A DNA stretch of 54,752 nucleotides from Lachnospiraceae bacterium AM48-27BH (GTDB taxonomy: Bacteria; Bacillota; Clostridia; Lachnospirales; Lachnospiraceae): the NCBI GenBank assembly GCA_003478355.1, contig QUFC01000027.1, positions 1 to 54,752 of the forward strand, read 5' to 3'. The translations under genes and the position numbers were made by a program. Shown here one piece after another: positions 1-9,399 of the stretch. How positions within the stretch are numbered: the first letter of the stretch is position 1; every line of letters begins with the position of its first letter. The notes beneath the pieces were generated by a model, which ran no database searches, was not told the DNA's origin, and saw nothing but the letters and a program-made list of their open reading frames with translations.

Positions 1-204
1 TACTGTATAGCATGGGAAGTTTAGTACCTGATACAGTTACAGATGAGCATGTCTTGTCTGTAAAGGGTGCTGTCAGCCACCCTATGATGTAACGCCACTT
101 TAGATAGCAATATCTATCGGGGATTAAAGGTCGGAGGTGCAAGCCGTTCGTACGACTGGGCAGTTACAAGCCCATTACCTTTAGGTGATGGGTAGTTGAC
201 GATA
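1..204 (+). mobile_element. Probable right end of an IS200/IS605-type element (partial)
   Basis: This segment before tyrA ends in a hairpin at about 172-194 (CCCATTACC, TTTA, GGTGATGGG, one mismatch) followed by TAGTTGAC. That resembles the subterminal palindromes and guide-RNA tails found at the right end of IS605/IS1341 (TnpB) elements. A frame open from the window edge (3-92) ends in residues SVKGAVSHPMM and could be the tail of the transposon protein, but I do not recognise it. The 90-200 stretch is non-coding and rich in short stems. The resemblance is from memory of the family, not from a search. It could instead be an unrelated structured intergenic region. Confidence 0.35.
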
Positions 205-216
205 TAATCCTCACGA

Positions 217-1320
217 TCAACTATTTTTGATTAATTCATAATGATATTTGGCCAGCTGGGCCCATGCGGCTTCCATGGAGTCCTTATCATAGAAGGAGAT
301 ACGCAATGCTCCCTCGCCATGTTCCCGGTTGTGGTTGATGCCGATGTTTCGGATGCTGATGCCCTTGGACGCCAGAATGACAGAAAGGGTGGAAATGGAA
401 CCGACCTCGTCCACGATATCCACGGTAAAGGAGTAGTCCGGAGTCAGTGCACCCTTGGATTTCTCGGAGAAAGAACTCCGATAGGTGCGGGAGCTGTCAA
501 ATAACTGATAGATGGCCTGTCCGTTGGCATGCTCGATCTGTGCTAAGGTTTCGGATAAGGATGCAATGTAGCGTCGCAGCATTTCTGCCAGGTTCTGGCG
601 GTTCGTCATGCAGATCTGCTCCCACATCTCAGGGGAAGAGGAGGCGATACGGGTAATGTCCTTAAAACCTCCCGCAGCCAGCCGTTTCATCATCCCATCT
701 TTTCCATCGGAATCTTTTACCAGATTGACCAGACTGGATGCCACGATATGAGGCAGGTGGCTGATGGCAGCGGTCACCTGGTCGTGATAGTGATAGTCTA
801 AGACAATGGGGATCGAGCCAATGGTATTGGCAACGTCCACAAGCCGCTCTACATCCTGGTCGGATGAGGCGGCAGTTGGAGTAATAATATAGTAGGCATT
901 CTCTAACAGATGGTCTGTGGAGTTTTCGTATCCGGTTTTTTCGGAACCAGCCATGGGATGACCGCCAACGAAAACCTGTTCCATGCCAAGACGGGTTACC
1001 GCCTCATGAATGTCCGTTTTCGTGCTGCCAACGTCAGTGAGAAGGGCGCCGGGCTTCAGGTAAGGGCGGATGGAGGAGAGATACTGGGCGTTGTATTCCA
1101 CTGGTGTACACAGGAAAATAAGATCGCACTGCCGAAGCTCTTCTCCGATGCCGTCTAAGATCACATCAACGATGCCATCGGTTTTAGCCTGCTCCAGTCT
1201 GGAACGGGTCCGCATGTAAGCCATAATGGTGGTATCCGGATTGGCGCGCTTGATCCCACGGGCGATGGAGCCACCGATGAGACCAAGCCCGATAAAGGCA
1301 ATAGTAGAGTCTGTCATCAT
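217..1320 (-). CDS. tyrA: Prephenate dehydrogenase with C-terminal ACT domain
   Basis: This enzyme makes 4-hydroxyphenylpyruvate from prephenate with NAD+, the committed step to tyrosine. The 367-residue protein opens with a Rossmann fold carrying the dinucleotide motif GLGLIGGS (residues 11-18), then the all-helical dehydrogenase core with HPMAGSE at about 120, a signature of the family. An ACT domain follows at about 297-360 and normally binds tyrosine for feedback inhibition. It lies 7 bp after the DAHP synthase gene on the same strand, so the two form an aromatic amino-acid operon from the promoter at 2496-2524. A second ATG follows the first directly, and the AGGAAGG ribosome site overlaps the end of the upstream gene. 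Length is normal for bacterial TyrA-ACT proteins. Confidence 0.93.
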   Translation of the reverse strand: MMTDSTIAFIGLGLIGGSIARGIKRANPDTTIMAYMRTRSRLEQAKTDGIVDVILDGIGEELRQCDLIFLCTPVEYNAQYLSSIRPYLKPGALLTDVGSTKTDIHEAVTRLGMEQVFVGGHPMAGSEKTGYENSTDHLLENAYYIITPTAASSDQDVERLVDVANTIGSIPIVLDYHYHDQVTAAISHLPHIVASSLVNLVKDSDGKDGMMKRLAAGGFKDITRIASSSPEMWEQICMTNRQNLAEMLRRYIASLSETLAQIEHANGQAIYQLFDSSRTYRSSFSEKSKGALTPDYSFTVDIVDEVGSISTLSVILASKGISIRNIGINHNREHGEGALRISFYDKDSMEAAWAQLAKYHYELIKNS

Positions 1321-1327
1321 GGATTCA

Positions 1328-2337
<1,010 letters not shown>

Positions 2338-2358
2338 ATTGGTAATCCCCCATATTCG

Positions 2359-2434
2359 TAGATTGGTGTTCTGTTCATAGATTGGTATTCCGTTCATAGT
2401 TTGGTGTTCCGTTCATAGTTTGGTATTTCGTTCG
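2359..2434. repeat. Four tandem 19-bp repeats in the DAHP synthase leader
   Basis: Four head-to-tail copies of a 19-bp unit run at 2359-2377, 2378-2396, 2397-2415 and 2416-2434. On the plus strand the unit is TAGATTGGTATTCCGTTCA with two or three substitutions per copy. They lie in the transcribed leader between the promoter and the ribosome site of the minus-strand aro operon. On that strand every copy but the outermost carries an ATGAAC word, but 19 is not a multiple of three, so they are not a coding repeat. The copy number could vary by slippage. Confidence 0.85.
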
Positions 2435-2495
2435 TCCGACGCTATGATTGAAAACGTTGGCGTCATATCATGACGGATCAAAGCTCTTGTTCATC

Positions 2496-2524
2496 ATTGT
2501 AAGCCATCCCTACATTCTTGTCAA
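2496..2524 (-). promoter_or_regulatory. Sigma-A promoter for the aroF-tyrA operon
   Basis: On the minus strand TTGACA (2519-2524) and TACAAT (2496-2501) are separated by exactly 17 bp. It sits about 160 bp upstream of the DAHP synthase start. Between promoter and gene lie a short palindrome (CGTCAT, ATC, ATGACG at 2461-2475) and the 19-bp repeats, so the leader is long and structured. I saw no T-box or tryptophan-type attenuator sequence in it. Confidence 0.8.
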
Positions 2525-2692
2525 TACTACATTGCTTTAAAGTTCGACACTTTAAAGTATATAAGAATTCAAAATCTTCTTGAAATGTAGATATTTTCTA
2601 TATAAGTGGGAGAAAAATAGGGGGATTCATTCAGATTGTCTAAGACGAATGGAAAATTAATTGGAATTTTATTGTAAATTCGCACAAATCAC

Positions 2693-2721
2693 TTGAAAAA
2701 ATACGGAAATTTTAGTACAAT
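2693..2721 (+). promoter_or_regulatory. Sigma-A promoter for the EF-G-like gene
   Basis: TTGAAA (2693-2698) and TACAAT (2716-2721) are 17 bp apart, 41 bp before the start codon. An AGGAGG ribosome site follows at 2748-2753, eight bases before the ATG at 2762. Confidence 0.75.
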
Positions 2722-2761
2722 ACCATCAAGATATTAATTCGGACAACAGGAGGGCATTACT

Positions 2762-4864
2762 ATGAACGTTTATGGAACAAAACAGATCCGAAACGTCGTG
2801 CTTCTGGGACACGGCGGGGCCGGCAAGACGACGGTCGCTGAGGCACTGGCGCTTGTGACCGGAGTCACAAAACGTATGGGCAAGGTAGCAGATGGCAACA
2901 CCATCAGTGATTATGACAAAGAAGAGATTAAACGCCAGTTCTCCATTTCCACATCCCTGATTCCATTGGAATACGAGGGTGATGATGGCCCGATGAAGAT
3001 CAACATTCTGGATACACCTGGATATTTTGATTTCGTAGGTGAAGTAGAAGAGGCCATCAGCGTTGCAGACGCAGCGATCATCGTAGTAAACTGCAAGGCA
3101 GGTATCGAGGTTGGTACAGAGAAAGCATGGGAGTTATGCGAGAAGTACCGTCTGCCGAAGTTGATTTTTGTGACCAACATGGATGATGATCACGCAAGCT
3201 TCCGTGAACTGGTTCTGAAATTAGAGAGAAGATTCGGAAGAAGCGTTGCTCCGTTCCAGTTACCGATCCGTGAGAATGAAAAGTTTGTTGGTTATGTAAA
3301 CGTGGTAAAGATGGGCGGACGCCGTTTTACCAATTTAAGTGATTACGAAGAATGTGAGATTCCGGAGTATTCGAAAAAGAACCTGGGTATTGCCAGAGAT
3401 GCTCTGTTAGAGGCTGTGGCAGAGACCAGCGAGGAGTATATGGAACGTTACTTCTCCGGTGAAGAATTTACTTTAGATGAGATCCAGGGTGCGCTCCGTG
3501 AACATGTGATAGATGGCTCCATTGTTCCGGTGCTGATGGGTTCCGGCATCAACTGCCAGGGCTTTAAGACCTTATTACAGGTGATCGACCGTTACCTGCC
3601 GACACCGGATAAGTTCGAGTGCGTAGGTGTGGACGTTTCCACAGGCGAGCGCTTCACTGCAAAGTATAATGATGACGTATCTCTGTCTGCAAGAGTATTT
3701 AAGACGATCGTAGATCCGTTTATTGGTAAGTACTCGCTGATGAAGATCTGCACTGGTACCTTAAAACCAGATTCTACCGTTTATAACGTGAACAAAGATG
3801 CAGAAGAAAAGATCGGCAAGCTGTATGTCCTGAGAGGTAAGGATGCCATCGAGGTTGCTGAACTGAAGGCCGGTGATATCGGTGCAGTTTCCAAGCTCAG
3901 CGTGACCCAGACCGGTGATACCATGGCAGTACGCACTGCTCCGATCGTATATCATAAACCGCAGACTTCTGTTCCTTATACCTATATGAGATATAAGACC
4001 GTGACCAAGGGTGATGAGGATAAGGTTTCCAGCGCACTGGCGAAGCTGATGGAAGAGGATCTGACCTTAAAGGCTGTCAACGATAAGGAAAACCGCCAGT
4101 TGCTGCTTTACGGTATCGGCGATCAGCAGTTAGAGGTGGTAGTCAGCAAGCTCCTCAATCGTTATAAAGTAGAGATCGAGCTGAGCAAACCGAAATTCGC
4201 GTTCCGCGAGACCATCCGCAAGAAAGTGGAGGCCCAGGGTAAATATAAGAAACAGAGTGGCGGACATGGACAGTATGGCGATGTGAAGATGTCCTTCGAG
4301 CCGTCCGGTGACTTAGAGACTCCTTACATTTTTGAGGAGCAGGTATTTGGCGGCGCGGTTCCGAGAAACTACTTCCCGGCAGTAGAAAAAGGTATCCAGG
4401 AATGTGTACTGAAAGGCCCGTTGGCTGCATATCCGGTAGTCGGCATCAAGGCGGTTCTGTTAGATGGTTCTTATCATCCGGTAGACTCCTCCGAGCTGGC
4501 GTTCAAGATGGCCGCTACACTGGCATTTAAGAAAGCATTTATGGAAGCAAATCCAGTGCTCTTAGAGCCGATCGCTTCTCTGAAGGTGACTGTACCGGAT
4601 AAATATACCGGTGATATCATGGGTGACTTAAACAGAAGAAGAGGACGCGTTCTGGGTATGACCTCTGATCATCACGGCAAACAGGTCATTGAGGCGGATA
4701 TTCCGATGTCTGAGTTATTCGGTTACAATACCGACCTTCGTTCCATGACCGGTGGCATCGGTGTTTACGAATATGAATTCAGCCGTTATGAGCAGGCTCC
4801 TGGCGATGTTCAGAAGAAAGAAGTAGAAGCCAGAGCGGATAAAGTAAAGGCAGCTGAAGGCTGA
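2762..4864 (+). CDS. Elongation factor G-like translational GTPase (EF-G paralogue)
   Basis: A 700-residue protein with the whole EF-G layout: GTPase domain, domain II, and domains III-V. The P-loop GHGGAGKTT is at 16-24 and the switch II DTPGY at 84-88. Domain IV carries GGHGQYGDV and the C-terminal domain ends in SMTGGIGVYEYEFSRYE. It differs from the ribosomal-protein-operon EF-G in key motifs. The base-recognition motif is TNMD (138-141) rather than NKMD, the G5 motif reads GSG rather than SAL, and the switch I RGITI sequence is replaced. This fits the clostridial EF-G-like paralogue family rather than the essential fusA. It has its own promoter and terminator and stands alone, away from rpsL/rpsG/tuf. 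A role in translocation, recycling or ribosome rescue is inferred only from the family. Confidence 0.9.
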   Translation: MNVYGTKQIRNVVLLGHGGAGKTTVAEALALVTGVTKRMGKVADGNTISDYDKEEIKRQFSISTSLIPLEYEGDDGPMKINILDTPGYFDFVGEVEEAISVADAAIIVVNCKAGIEVGTEKAWELCEKYRLPKLIFVTNMDDDHASFRELVLKLERRFGRSVAPFQLPIRENEKFVGYVNVVKMGGRRFTNLSDYEECEIPEYSKKNLGIARDALLEAVAETSEEYMERYFSGEEFTLDEIQGALREHVIDGSIVPVLMGSGINCQGFKTLLQVIDRYLPTPDKFECVGVDVSTGERFTAKYNDDVSLSARVFKTIVDPFIGKYSLMKICTGTLKPDSTVYNVNKDAEEKIGKLYVLRGKDAIEVAELKAGDIGAVSKLSVTQTGDTMAVRTAPIVYHKPQTSVPYTYMRYKTVTKGDEDKVSSALAKLMEEDLTLKAVNDKENRQLLLYGIGDQQLEVVVSKLLNRYKVEIELSKPKFAFRETIRKKVEAQGKYKKQSGGHGQYGDVKMSFEPSGDLETPYIFEEQVFGGAVPRNYFPAVEKGIQECVLKGPLAAYPVVGIKAVLLDGSYHPVDSSELAFKMAATLAFKKAFMEANPVLLEPIASLKVTVPDKYTGDIMGDLNRRRGRVLGMTSDHHGKQVIEADIPMSELFGYNTDLRSMTGGIGVYEYEFSRYEQAPGDVQKKEVEARADKVKAAEG

Positions 4865-4959
4865 TCTTAGCAGCAGGGGGATGAAATGTTATCGTTCATG
4901 TGTTGCATGAGCTATGAAAACGCAGTAACATGTGAGGACAAGTCAGATACATAAGTGTA

Positions 4960-4999
4960 GAAACAGGCCATGCAGAGATGTGTGACCTGTTTCTTTTTT
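4960..4999 (+). terminator. Rho-independent terminator after the EF-G-like gene
   Basis: GAAACAGG (4960-4967) pairs with CCTGTTTC (4986-4993) and is followed by a T-run to 4999. Between the stop codon and this hairpin lies another nested palindrome: ATGTTA at 4886 with TAACAT at 4926 outside, TCATG and CATGA inside. Confidence 0.7.
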
Positions 5000-5058
5000 A
5001 TGTCATAGGAAGCTTCGTCCTCCGTTTCTTGGATTTTCTGTTTTTTCTGGGAAGATTA

Positions 5059-5067
5059 TGATATAAT
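5059..5067 (+). promoter_or_regulatory. Extended -10 promoter before the CPBP protease gene
   Basis: TGATATAAT is a perfect extended -10 element 43 bp before the start codon. No convincing -35 is seen 17 bp upstream, as is common when the TG extension is present. Confidence 0.45.
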
Positions 5068-5110
5068 CATTCACGACTAGGATTTTATGATAATTAGGAG
5101 AATTTGACCA

Positions 5111-6010
5111 ATGAGAAATTTACGAAGAGATCTGACCTGGATCGGACTGGCCTATGTGGCATATCTGGTGGTTTCGGCATTAAGCCAGACCGGAACAGCC
5201 ATGATCACCAGCTGGCTGATTCCGTGGATCGGACAGGACGCCTGGATGGTACTTTGCATTATTTTCATGTATCCGCTGGCATTTTTCCTGTACTGGCTGA
5301 TCTTGCAGACGGTGCCGAAGGCGAGACAGACATGGACCTGTCCTATGGGTACAGGACATTTCTTAGGCTGGTTTGTGATCTGTATGGGCGGCGTGTATTT
5401 CGGCAGTCTGATCGGACAGTTTCTGATGGCGGTGGTCAGTGCGATAACGGGACAGCCCATGGTCAATCAGGTGGAAGAAATGATCATGGATATGAGTCTG
5501 TGGGCGGTGATCCTGTCTGCTGTGATCCTGGCGCCGATCATGGAAGAACTGATTTTTCGCAAATTGGTTCTGGACCGGCTGGCTGGATATGGCCCGGCGG
5601 TGGCGATGTCTGTGTCCGCGCTGGTCTTTGGTCTTGCCCACGGCAATTTTTACCAGTTTTTCTATGCGTTTTTACTGGGATTGATATTTGCCTATATTTA
5701 CCTGCGTACCGGAAAAGTCCGTTATAGCATGATGCTTCATATGATGGTCAACTTCTGCGGAAGCGTGATCCCGATCCTGCTTATACGGATGGCAGATGAA
5801 AATGAAGTGGCAGCTATTTTAGTGTCTGTGACCCAGCTGACCTTCATGGGTGTATTTATGCTTGGCGGACTGATCCTTTTCATCTGTAAATGGAAAGAGA
5901 TCAGGACATATGTGCATGGAAATACGGTGCGTGGCTGGAGAAGATGTCTCATCACCAGTCCCGGCATGATTCTGTTATATGTCTGCTGTGTTGTGTTGTT
6001 CTTTTTGTAA
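5111..6010 (+). CDS. CPBP-family intramembrane metalloprotease (CAAX protease-like)
   Basis: A 299-residue multi-pass membrane protein. The CPBP (Abi/Rce1-type) motifs are visible: EE followed by an arginine three residues later (MEELIFRK, from about 144), then a phenylalanine/histidine motif (FGLAHGNFYQF, about 173-183) and a third membrane segment with an HMMVN motif at about 213. These residues bind the catalytic metal in the Rce1 fold. At least seven hydrophobic segments are apparent. The start is set by AGGAG ten bases upstream. In Firmicutes such proteins act in peptide maturation, bacteriocin self-immunity or unknown proteolysis; no bacteriocin gene is adjacent, so the substrate is unknown. 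Confidence 0.85.
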   Translation: MRNLRRDLTWIGLAYVAYLVVSALSQTGTAMITSWLIPWIGQDAWMVLCIIFMYPLAFFLYWLILQTVPKARQTWTCPMGTGHFLGWFVICMGGVYFGSLIGQFLMAVVSAITGQPMVNQVEEMIMDMSLWAVILSAVILAPIMEELIFRKLVLDRLAGYGPAVAMSVSALVFGLAHGNFYQFFYAFLLGLIFAYIYLRTGKVRYSMMLHMMVNFCGSVIPILLIRMADENEVAAILVSVTQLTFMGVFMLGGLILFICKWKEIRTYVHGNTVRGWRRCLITSPGMILLYVCCVVLFFL

Positions 6011-6051
6011 GTCTGGTTTATCATGAAACGATTTTTCAGGCGTATAAAAGG

Positions 6052-6080
6052 TTGACATGAAACCTGATCTATGATAAATT
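6052..6080 (+). promoter_or_regulatory. Promoter for the leuS T-box transcript
   Basis: TTGACA (6052-6057), a 17-bp spacer and TAAATT (6075-6080) preceded by TG. It sits immediately upstream of the T-box leader and directly after the protease gene. Confidence 0.7.
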
Positions 6081-6086
6081 TATAGG

Positions 6087-6396
6087 TGGTTTCATAAGAA
6101 ATACGATGAAAAGGAAGAGTAGCGGATCGGAAGCATCCAGAGAGCCATCGGCAGGTGTGAGATGGCAGCGGAAGGTGCGTGAACTGGCCTTGGAGTAGCA
6201 GTCTGAAAGGATCACTGGAGTGGAAGTGTCCATGAACGCATGATCTCAGTAGGTGAGCCGGTGTCCGCCGTTACAGGAAGTGGAATGAAAGTTTTCCGCA
6301 GAGTGCATGCATGATGCATGAAGTAGAGTGGTACCACGCAGAATTTTAACATCTGCGCCTCTATCGAGAGATAGGGCGCAGGTGTTTTTTGTTTTA
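6087..6396 (+). promoter_or_regulatory. T-box leader (tRNA-Leu-sensing riboswitch) controlling leuS
   Basis: The leader starts with the usual AAAAGGAAGAGTAGC at about 6110, carries an AGAGAG bulge and a distal-loop-like GGTGTGAGA on stem I, and has the conserved T-box AGAGTGGTACCACG at 6325-6338. In the descending side of stem I the sequence GAA-CTG-GCC places a leucine codon CTG at 6184-6186 as the specifier, followed by a purine as usual. The 3' part forms a terminator, ACATCTGCGCC (6349-6359) pairing with GGCGCAGGTGT (6374-6384) plus a T-run, which uncharged tRNA-Leu would disrupt. Gene identity downstream agrees with the specifier. Confidence 0.9.
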
Positions 6397-6484
6397 TAGG
6401 AGATTCCGTCCTATGACACAAAAACGCTCCGCGGGATGTGCACTGCGGCACTGCGAATTTTTAGGATTCAAAAGGAGGGAAATC

Positions 6485-8896
6485 ATGGCTGGCTATAATC
6501 ATACTGCCATTGAGAAAAAATGGAGAGAGAATTGGGAGAAGAACCCGATCAACGTCAACGACGGCAAGAAACCGAAATACTACTGTCTGGATATGTTCCC
6601 ATATCCGTCCGGAAGTGGTCTCCATGTAGGCCACTGGAGAGGCTATGTAATTTCTGATGTGTGGAGCCGTTATCAGATCTTAAAGGGTCACTATGTAATC
6701 CACCCGATGGGATGGGATGCATTCGGTCTTCCGGCTGAGAACTACGCGATCAAGATGGGTGTTCATCCGGCGATTTCTACAGAGGCAAATATCAAGAATA
6801 TCAAGAGACAGATCAATGAGATCGCATCGATCTATGACTGGGATATGGAGGTTAATACTACCGATCCTGGATTTTATAAATGGACCCAGTGGATCTTCGT
6901 TCAGATGTTCAAGAAGGGCCTGGCATACGAGAAGGAATTCCCGATCAACTGGTGTCCATCCTGTAAGACAGGTCTGGCGAATGAAGAGGTTGTCAACGGA
7001 TGCTGTGAGCGCTGTGGTACAACTGTAACCAAGAAAAACTTAAGACAGTGGATGTTAAAGATCACCGCATACGCTGACCGTCTGTTAAATGATCTGGACA
7101 AGCTGGACTGGCCGGAGAAGGTTAAAAAGATGCAGAGCGAGTGGATCGGCAAATCCTACGGCGCTGAGGTTGATTTCCAGGTAGACGGCAGAGACGAGAA
7201 GATCACCGTTTACACGACAAGACCGGATACCTTATACGGCGCAACTTTCATGGTTCTGGCTCCGGAGCACAAGCTGGCGAAGAGCCTGGCGACCGACGAG
7301 ACCAGAGAGGCAGTTGAGAAATATATCTTAGATTCCTCCATGCGTTCCAATGTAGACCGTATGCAGGACAAAGAGAAGACCGGCGTATTTACCGGAAGCT
7401 ATGCCATCAACCCGATCAACGGCGCAAAGGTTCCGATCTGGCTGTCCGATTATGTACTGGCAGATTATGGTACCGGCGCGATCATGTGCGTACCTGCCCA
7501 TGATGACCGTGACTTCGAATTTGCGACCAAGTTCAACATCCCGATCATCCAGGTTATCGCAAAAGACGGCAAAGAGATCGAGAACATGACCGAGGCTTAT
7601 ACCGAGGCAAGCGGAACCATGATCAACTCCGGCGAGTGGAATGGTATGGAGTCCGCAGTGCTGAAGAAAGAGGCTCCGGCGATGATCGAGGCCAGAGGCA
7701 TCGGTAAGAAGACTGTCAACTATAAGCTGCGTGACTGGGTATTCTCCAGACAGCGTTACTGGGGCGAGCCGATCCCGATTGTTCATTGTCCAAAATGCGG
7801 CAATGTAGCGGTTCCGGAAGAAGAGCTTCCATTAAAACTGCCGGAGGTAGAAAGCTATCAGCCAACCGGTACCGGTGAGTCCCCACTGGCTGCCATTGAC
7901 GAGTGGGTTAACTGCAAATGTCCTCAGTGCGGCGGCCCTGCAAAACGTGAGACCAACACCATGCCACAGTGGGCAGGTTCTTCCTGGTACTTCTTACGTT
8001 ACGTGGACAGCCACAACGACAAAGAGCTGGTTTCCAAAGAGAAAGCAGACAAATATCTGCCGGTTGATATGTATATCGGCGGCGTAGAGCATGCGGTACT
8101 GCATCTGCTGTATTCCCGTTTCTACACCAAATTCTTATATGACATTGGAGCAATCGATTTCGATGAGCCATTTAAGAAGCTGTTCAATCAGGGTATGATC
8201 ACTGGTAAGAACGGTATCAAGATGAGTAAGTCCAAGGGTAATGTTGTTTCCCCGGATGATCTGGTACGTGACTACGGCTGTGATTCCTTAAGAATGTACG
8301 AGCTGTTTGTTGGACCGCCAGAGTTAGACGCTGAGTGGGATGACAGAGGCATCGAGGGCGTCAGCCGTTTCCTGAATCGTTTCTGGAACCTGGTTCAGGA
8401 CAGTAAGGACAAAGAGATTGAGCCAACCAAGGAAATGATCCGTCTGCGTCATAAACTGGTATACGACATCGAGCAGCGTTTCAACCAGTTCAGCTTAAAT
8501 ACCGTTGTTTCCGGCTTCATGGAGTACAACAACAAGCTGATCGACCTGGCGAAGAAAGAGGGCGGAATCGACAAAGAGACCCTGCGTACCTTCACCATCC
8601 TGTTAGCGCCATTTGCACCACATATCGGTGAAGAATTATGGCAGGAGTTAGGCGGAACAGACAGCGTATTCCATTCCCAGTGGCCAGAGTGCGATGAGGA
8701 AGCGATGAAAGAGGACGAGATCGAGATCGCAGTCCAGATCAACGGTAAGACAAAAGCCGTTGTATGCGTTGCTGCTGATATCGACAAAGACAGTGCCATC
8801 GCAGCAGGTAAAGAAGCAATCGCTGATAAGCTGACCGGAACCATCGTAAAAGAGATCTACGTTCCAGGTAAGATCATCAATATTGTACAGAAGTAA
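6485..8896 (+). CDS. leuS: Leucyl-tRNA synthetase
   Basis: Class I synthetase that charges tRNA-Leu; 803 residues, the size of bacterial LeuRS. The start at 6485 (MAGYNHTAIEKKW) is chosen over upstream in-frame codons because AAGGAGG lies seven bases before it and homologues begin there. The HIGH-type signature HVGH is at 47-50 and KMSKS at 579-583. The CP1 editing domain is present with GTGAIMCVPAHDDRDFEF, including the aspartate used to clear misactivated amino acids. Two CxxC pairs are visible in the zinc-type insertion near 432-485 and at 159-177. Expression is governed by the upstream T-box and ends at the hairpin at 8914. Confidence 0.97.
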   Translation: MAGYNHTAIEKKWRENWEKNPINVNDGKKPKYYCLDMFPYPSGSGLHVGHWRGYVISDVWSRYQILKGHYVIHPMGWDAFGLPAENYAIKMGVHPAISTEANIKNIKRQINEIASIYDWDMEVNTTDPGFYKWTQWIFVQMFKKGLAYEKEFPINWCPSCKTGLANEEVVNGCCERCGTTVTKKNLRQWMLKITAYADRLLNDLDKLDWPEKVKKMQSEWIGKSYGAEVDFQVDGRDEKITVYTTRPDTLYGATFMVLAPEHKLAKSLATDETREAVEKYILDSSMRSNVDRMQDKEKTGVFTGSYAINPINGAKVPIWLSDYVLADYGTGAIMCVPAHDDRDFEFATKFNIPIIQVIAKDGKEIENMTEAYTEASGTMINSGEWNGMESAVLKKEAPAMIEARGIGKKTVNYKLRDWVFSRQRYWGEPIPIVHCPKCGNVAVPEEELPLKLPEVESYQPTGTGESPLAAIDEWVNCKCPQCGGPAKRETNTMPQWAGSSWYFLRYVDSHNDKELVSKEKADKYLPVDMYIGGVEHAVLHLLYSRFYTKFLYDIGAIDFDEPFKKLFNQGMITGKNGIKMSKSKGNVVSPDDLVRDYGCDSLRMYELFVGPPELDAEWDDRGIEGVSRFLNRFWNLVQDSKDKEIEPTKEMIRLRHKLVYDIEQRFNQFSLNTVVSGFMEYNNKLIDLAKKEGGIDKETLRTFTILLAPFAPHIGEELWQELGGTDSVFHSQWPECDEEAMKEDEIEIAVQINGKTKAVVCVAADIDKDSAIAAGKEAIADKLTGTIVKEIYVPGKIINIVQK

Positions 8897-8913
8897 GATA
8901 AGTAACTCTTTAG

Positions 8914-8964
8914 CTGGCTTTCATGCCCGGGGATTAAAAACCCCGGCTGGAAGCCAGTTTTTTT
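8914..8964. terminator. Strong terminator shared by leuS and the converging small gene
   Basis: CTGGCTT (8914-8920) pairs with AAGCCAG (8951-8957), and inside it CCGGGG (8927-8932) pairs with CCCCGG (8941-8946). A T-run follows on the plus strand at 8958-8964. The inner stem and right arm overlap the last codons of the minus-strand gene ending at 8934. Confidence 0.8.
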
Positions 8965-9233
8965 GACATCATGCGGAATAATTTCAGTTTTCCACGGTCA
9001 GTGGGAGACATATAACCCACCAGAATTCCTGCCATCAGATCTGTCTCCTGGTCAGTAAAGACCATTCCGGCTTCTTTCGCCTCCAGGGTCAGGGAGAGAA
9101 AACGGTTCATCAGCTGGTCTTTGGGCGTTTTCTGGATCTCACAGGCCAGATGGTCGAGAAATGCCACCTTCTCCGGGTTCATGGTGCGGAGCCTGGGATC
9201 GTCTTTCCAGTTTTTTGGTTGATTTGGATTCAT
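8934..9233 (-). CDS. Hypothetical protein, 99 residues, all-helical
   Basis: I do not recognise this family. The start at 9233 (MNPNQPKNWKDDPRLRTM) is favoured because AAGGAGG lies six to seven bases upstream; a further upstream ATG at 9254 has no such site. The protein is charged and predicted helical, with no signal peptide, cysteines or membrane segment. The final codons (residues LASSRGF) are read from the shared terminator stem. A Lachnospiraceae-specific cytosolic protein is the most that can be said. Confidence 0.65.
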   Translation of the reverse strand: MNPNQPKNWKDDPRLRTMNPEKVAFLDHLACEIQKTPKDQLMNRFLSLTLEAKEAGMVFTDQETDLMAGILVGYMSPTDRGKLKLFRMMSKKLASSRGF

Positions 9234-9399
9234 TGGAAGCCTCCTTCTGTGCAAAAATGAAATGGATGTTTTTTGGCAAATAAACGGGAAAATATATAAA
9301 ATTACGGAAAATTATAAAATCAGGAAAATTCGTGAATTGCCTGCATCATTAACATGGCGTTCTCTAACTGGTTCTGCTGTTCTTTGGACAGCAGATTTT

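Noticed and set aside
5104..5727. 207-residue frame overlapping the CPBP protease gene
   Set aside because: Out-of-frame shadow; the 299-residue frame carries the membrane segments and catalytic motifs.
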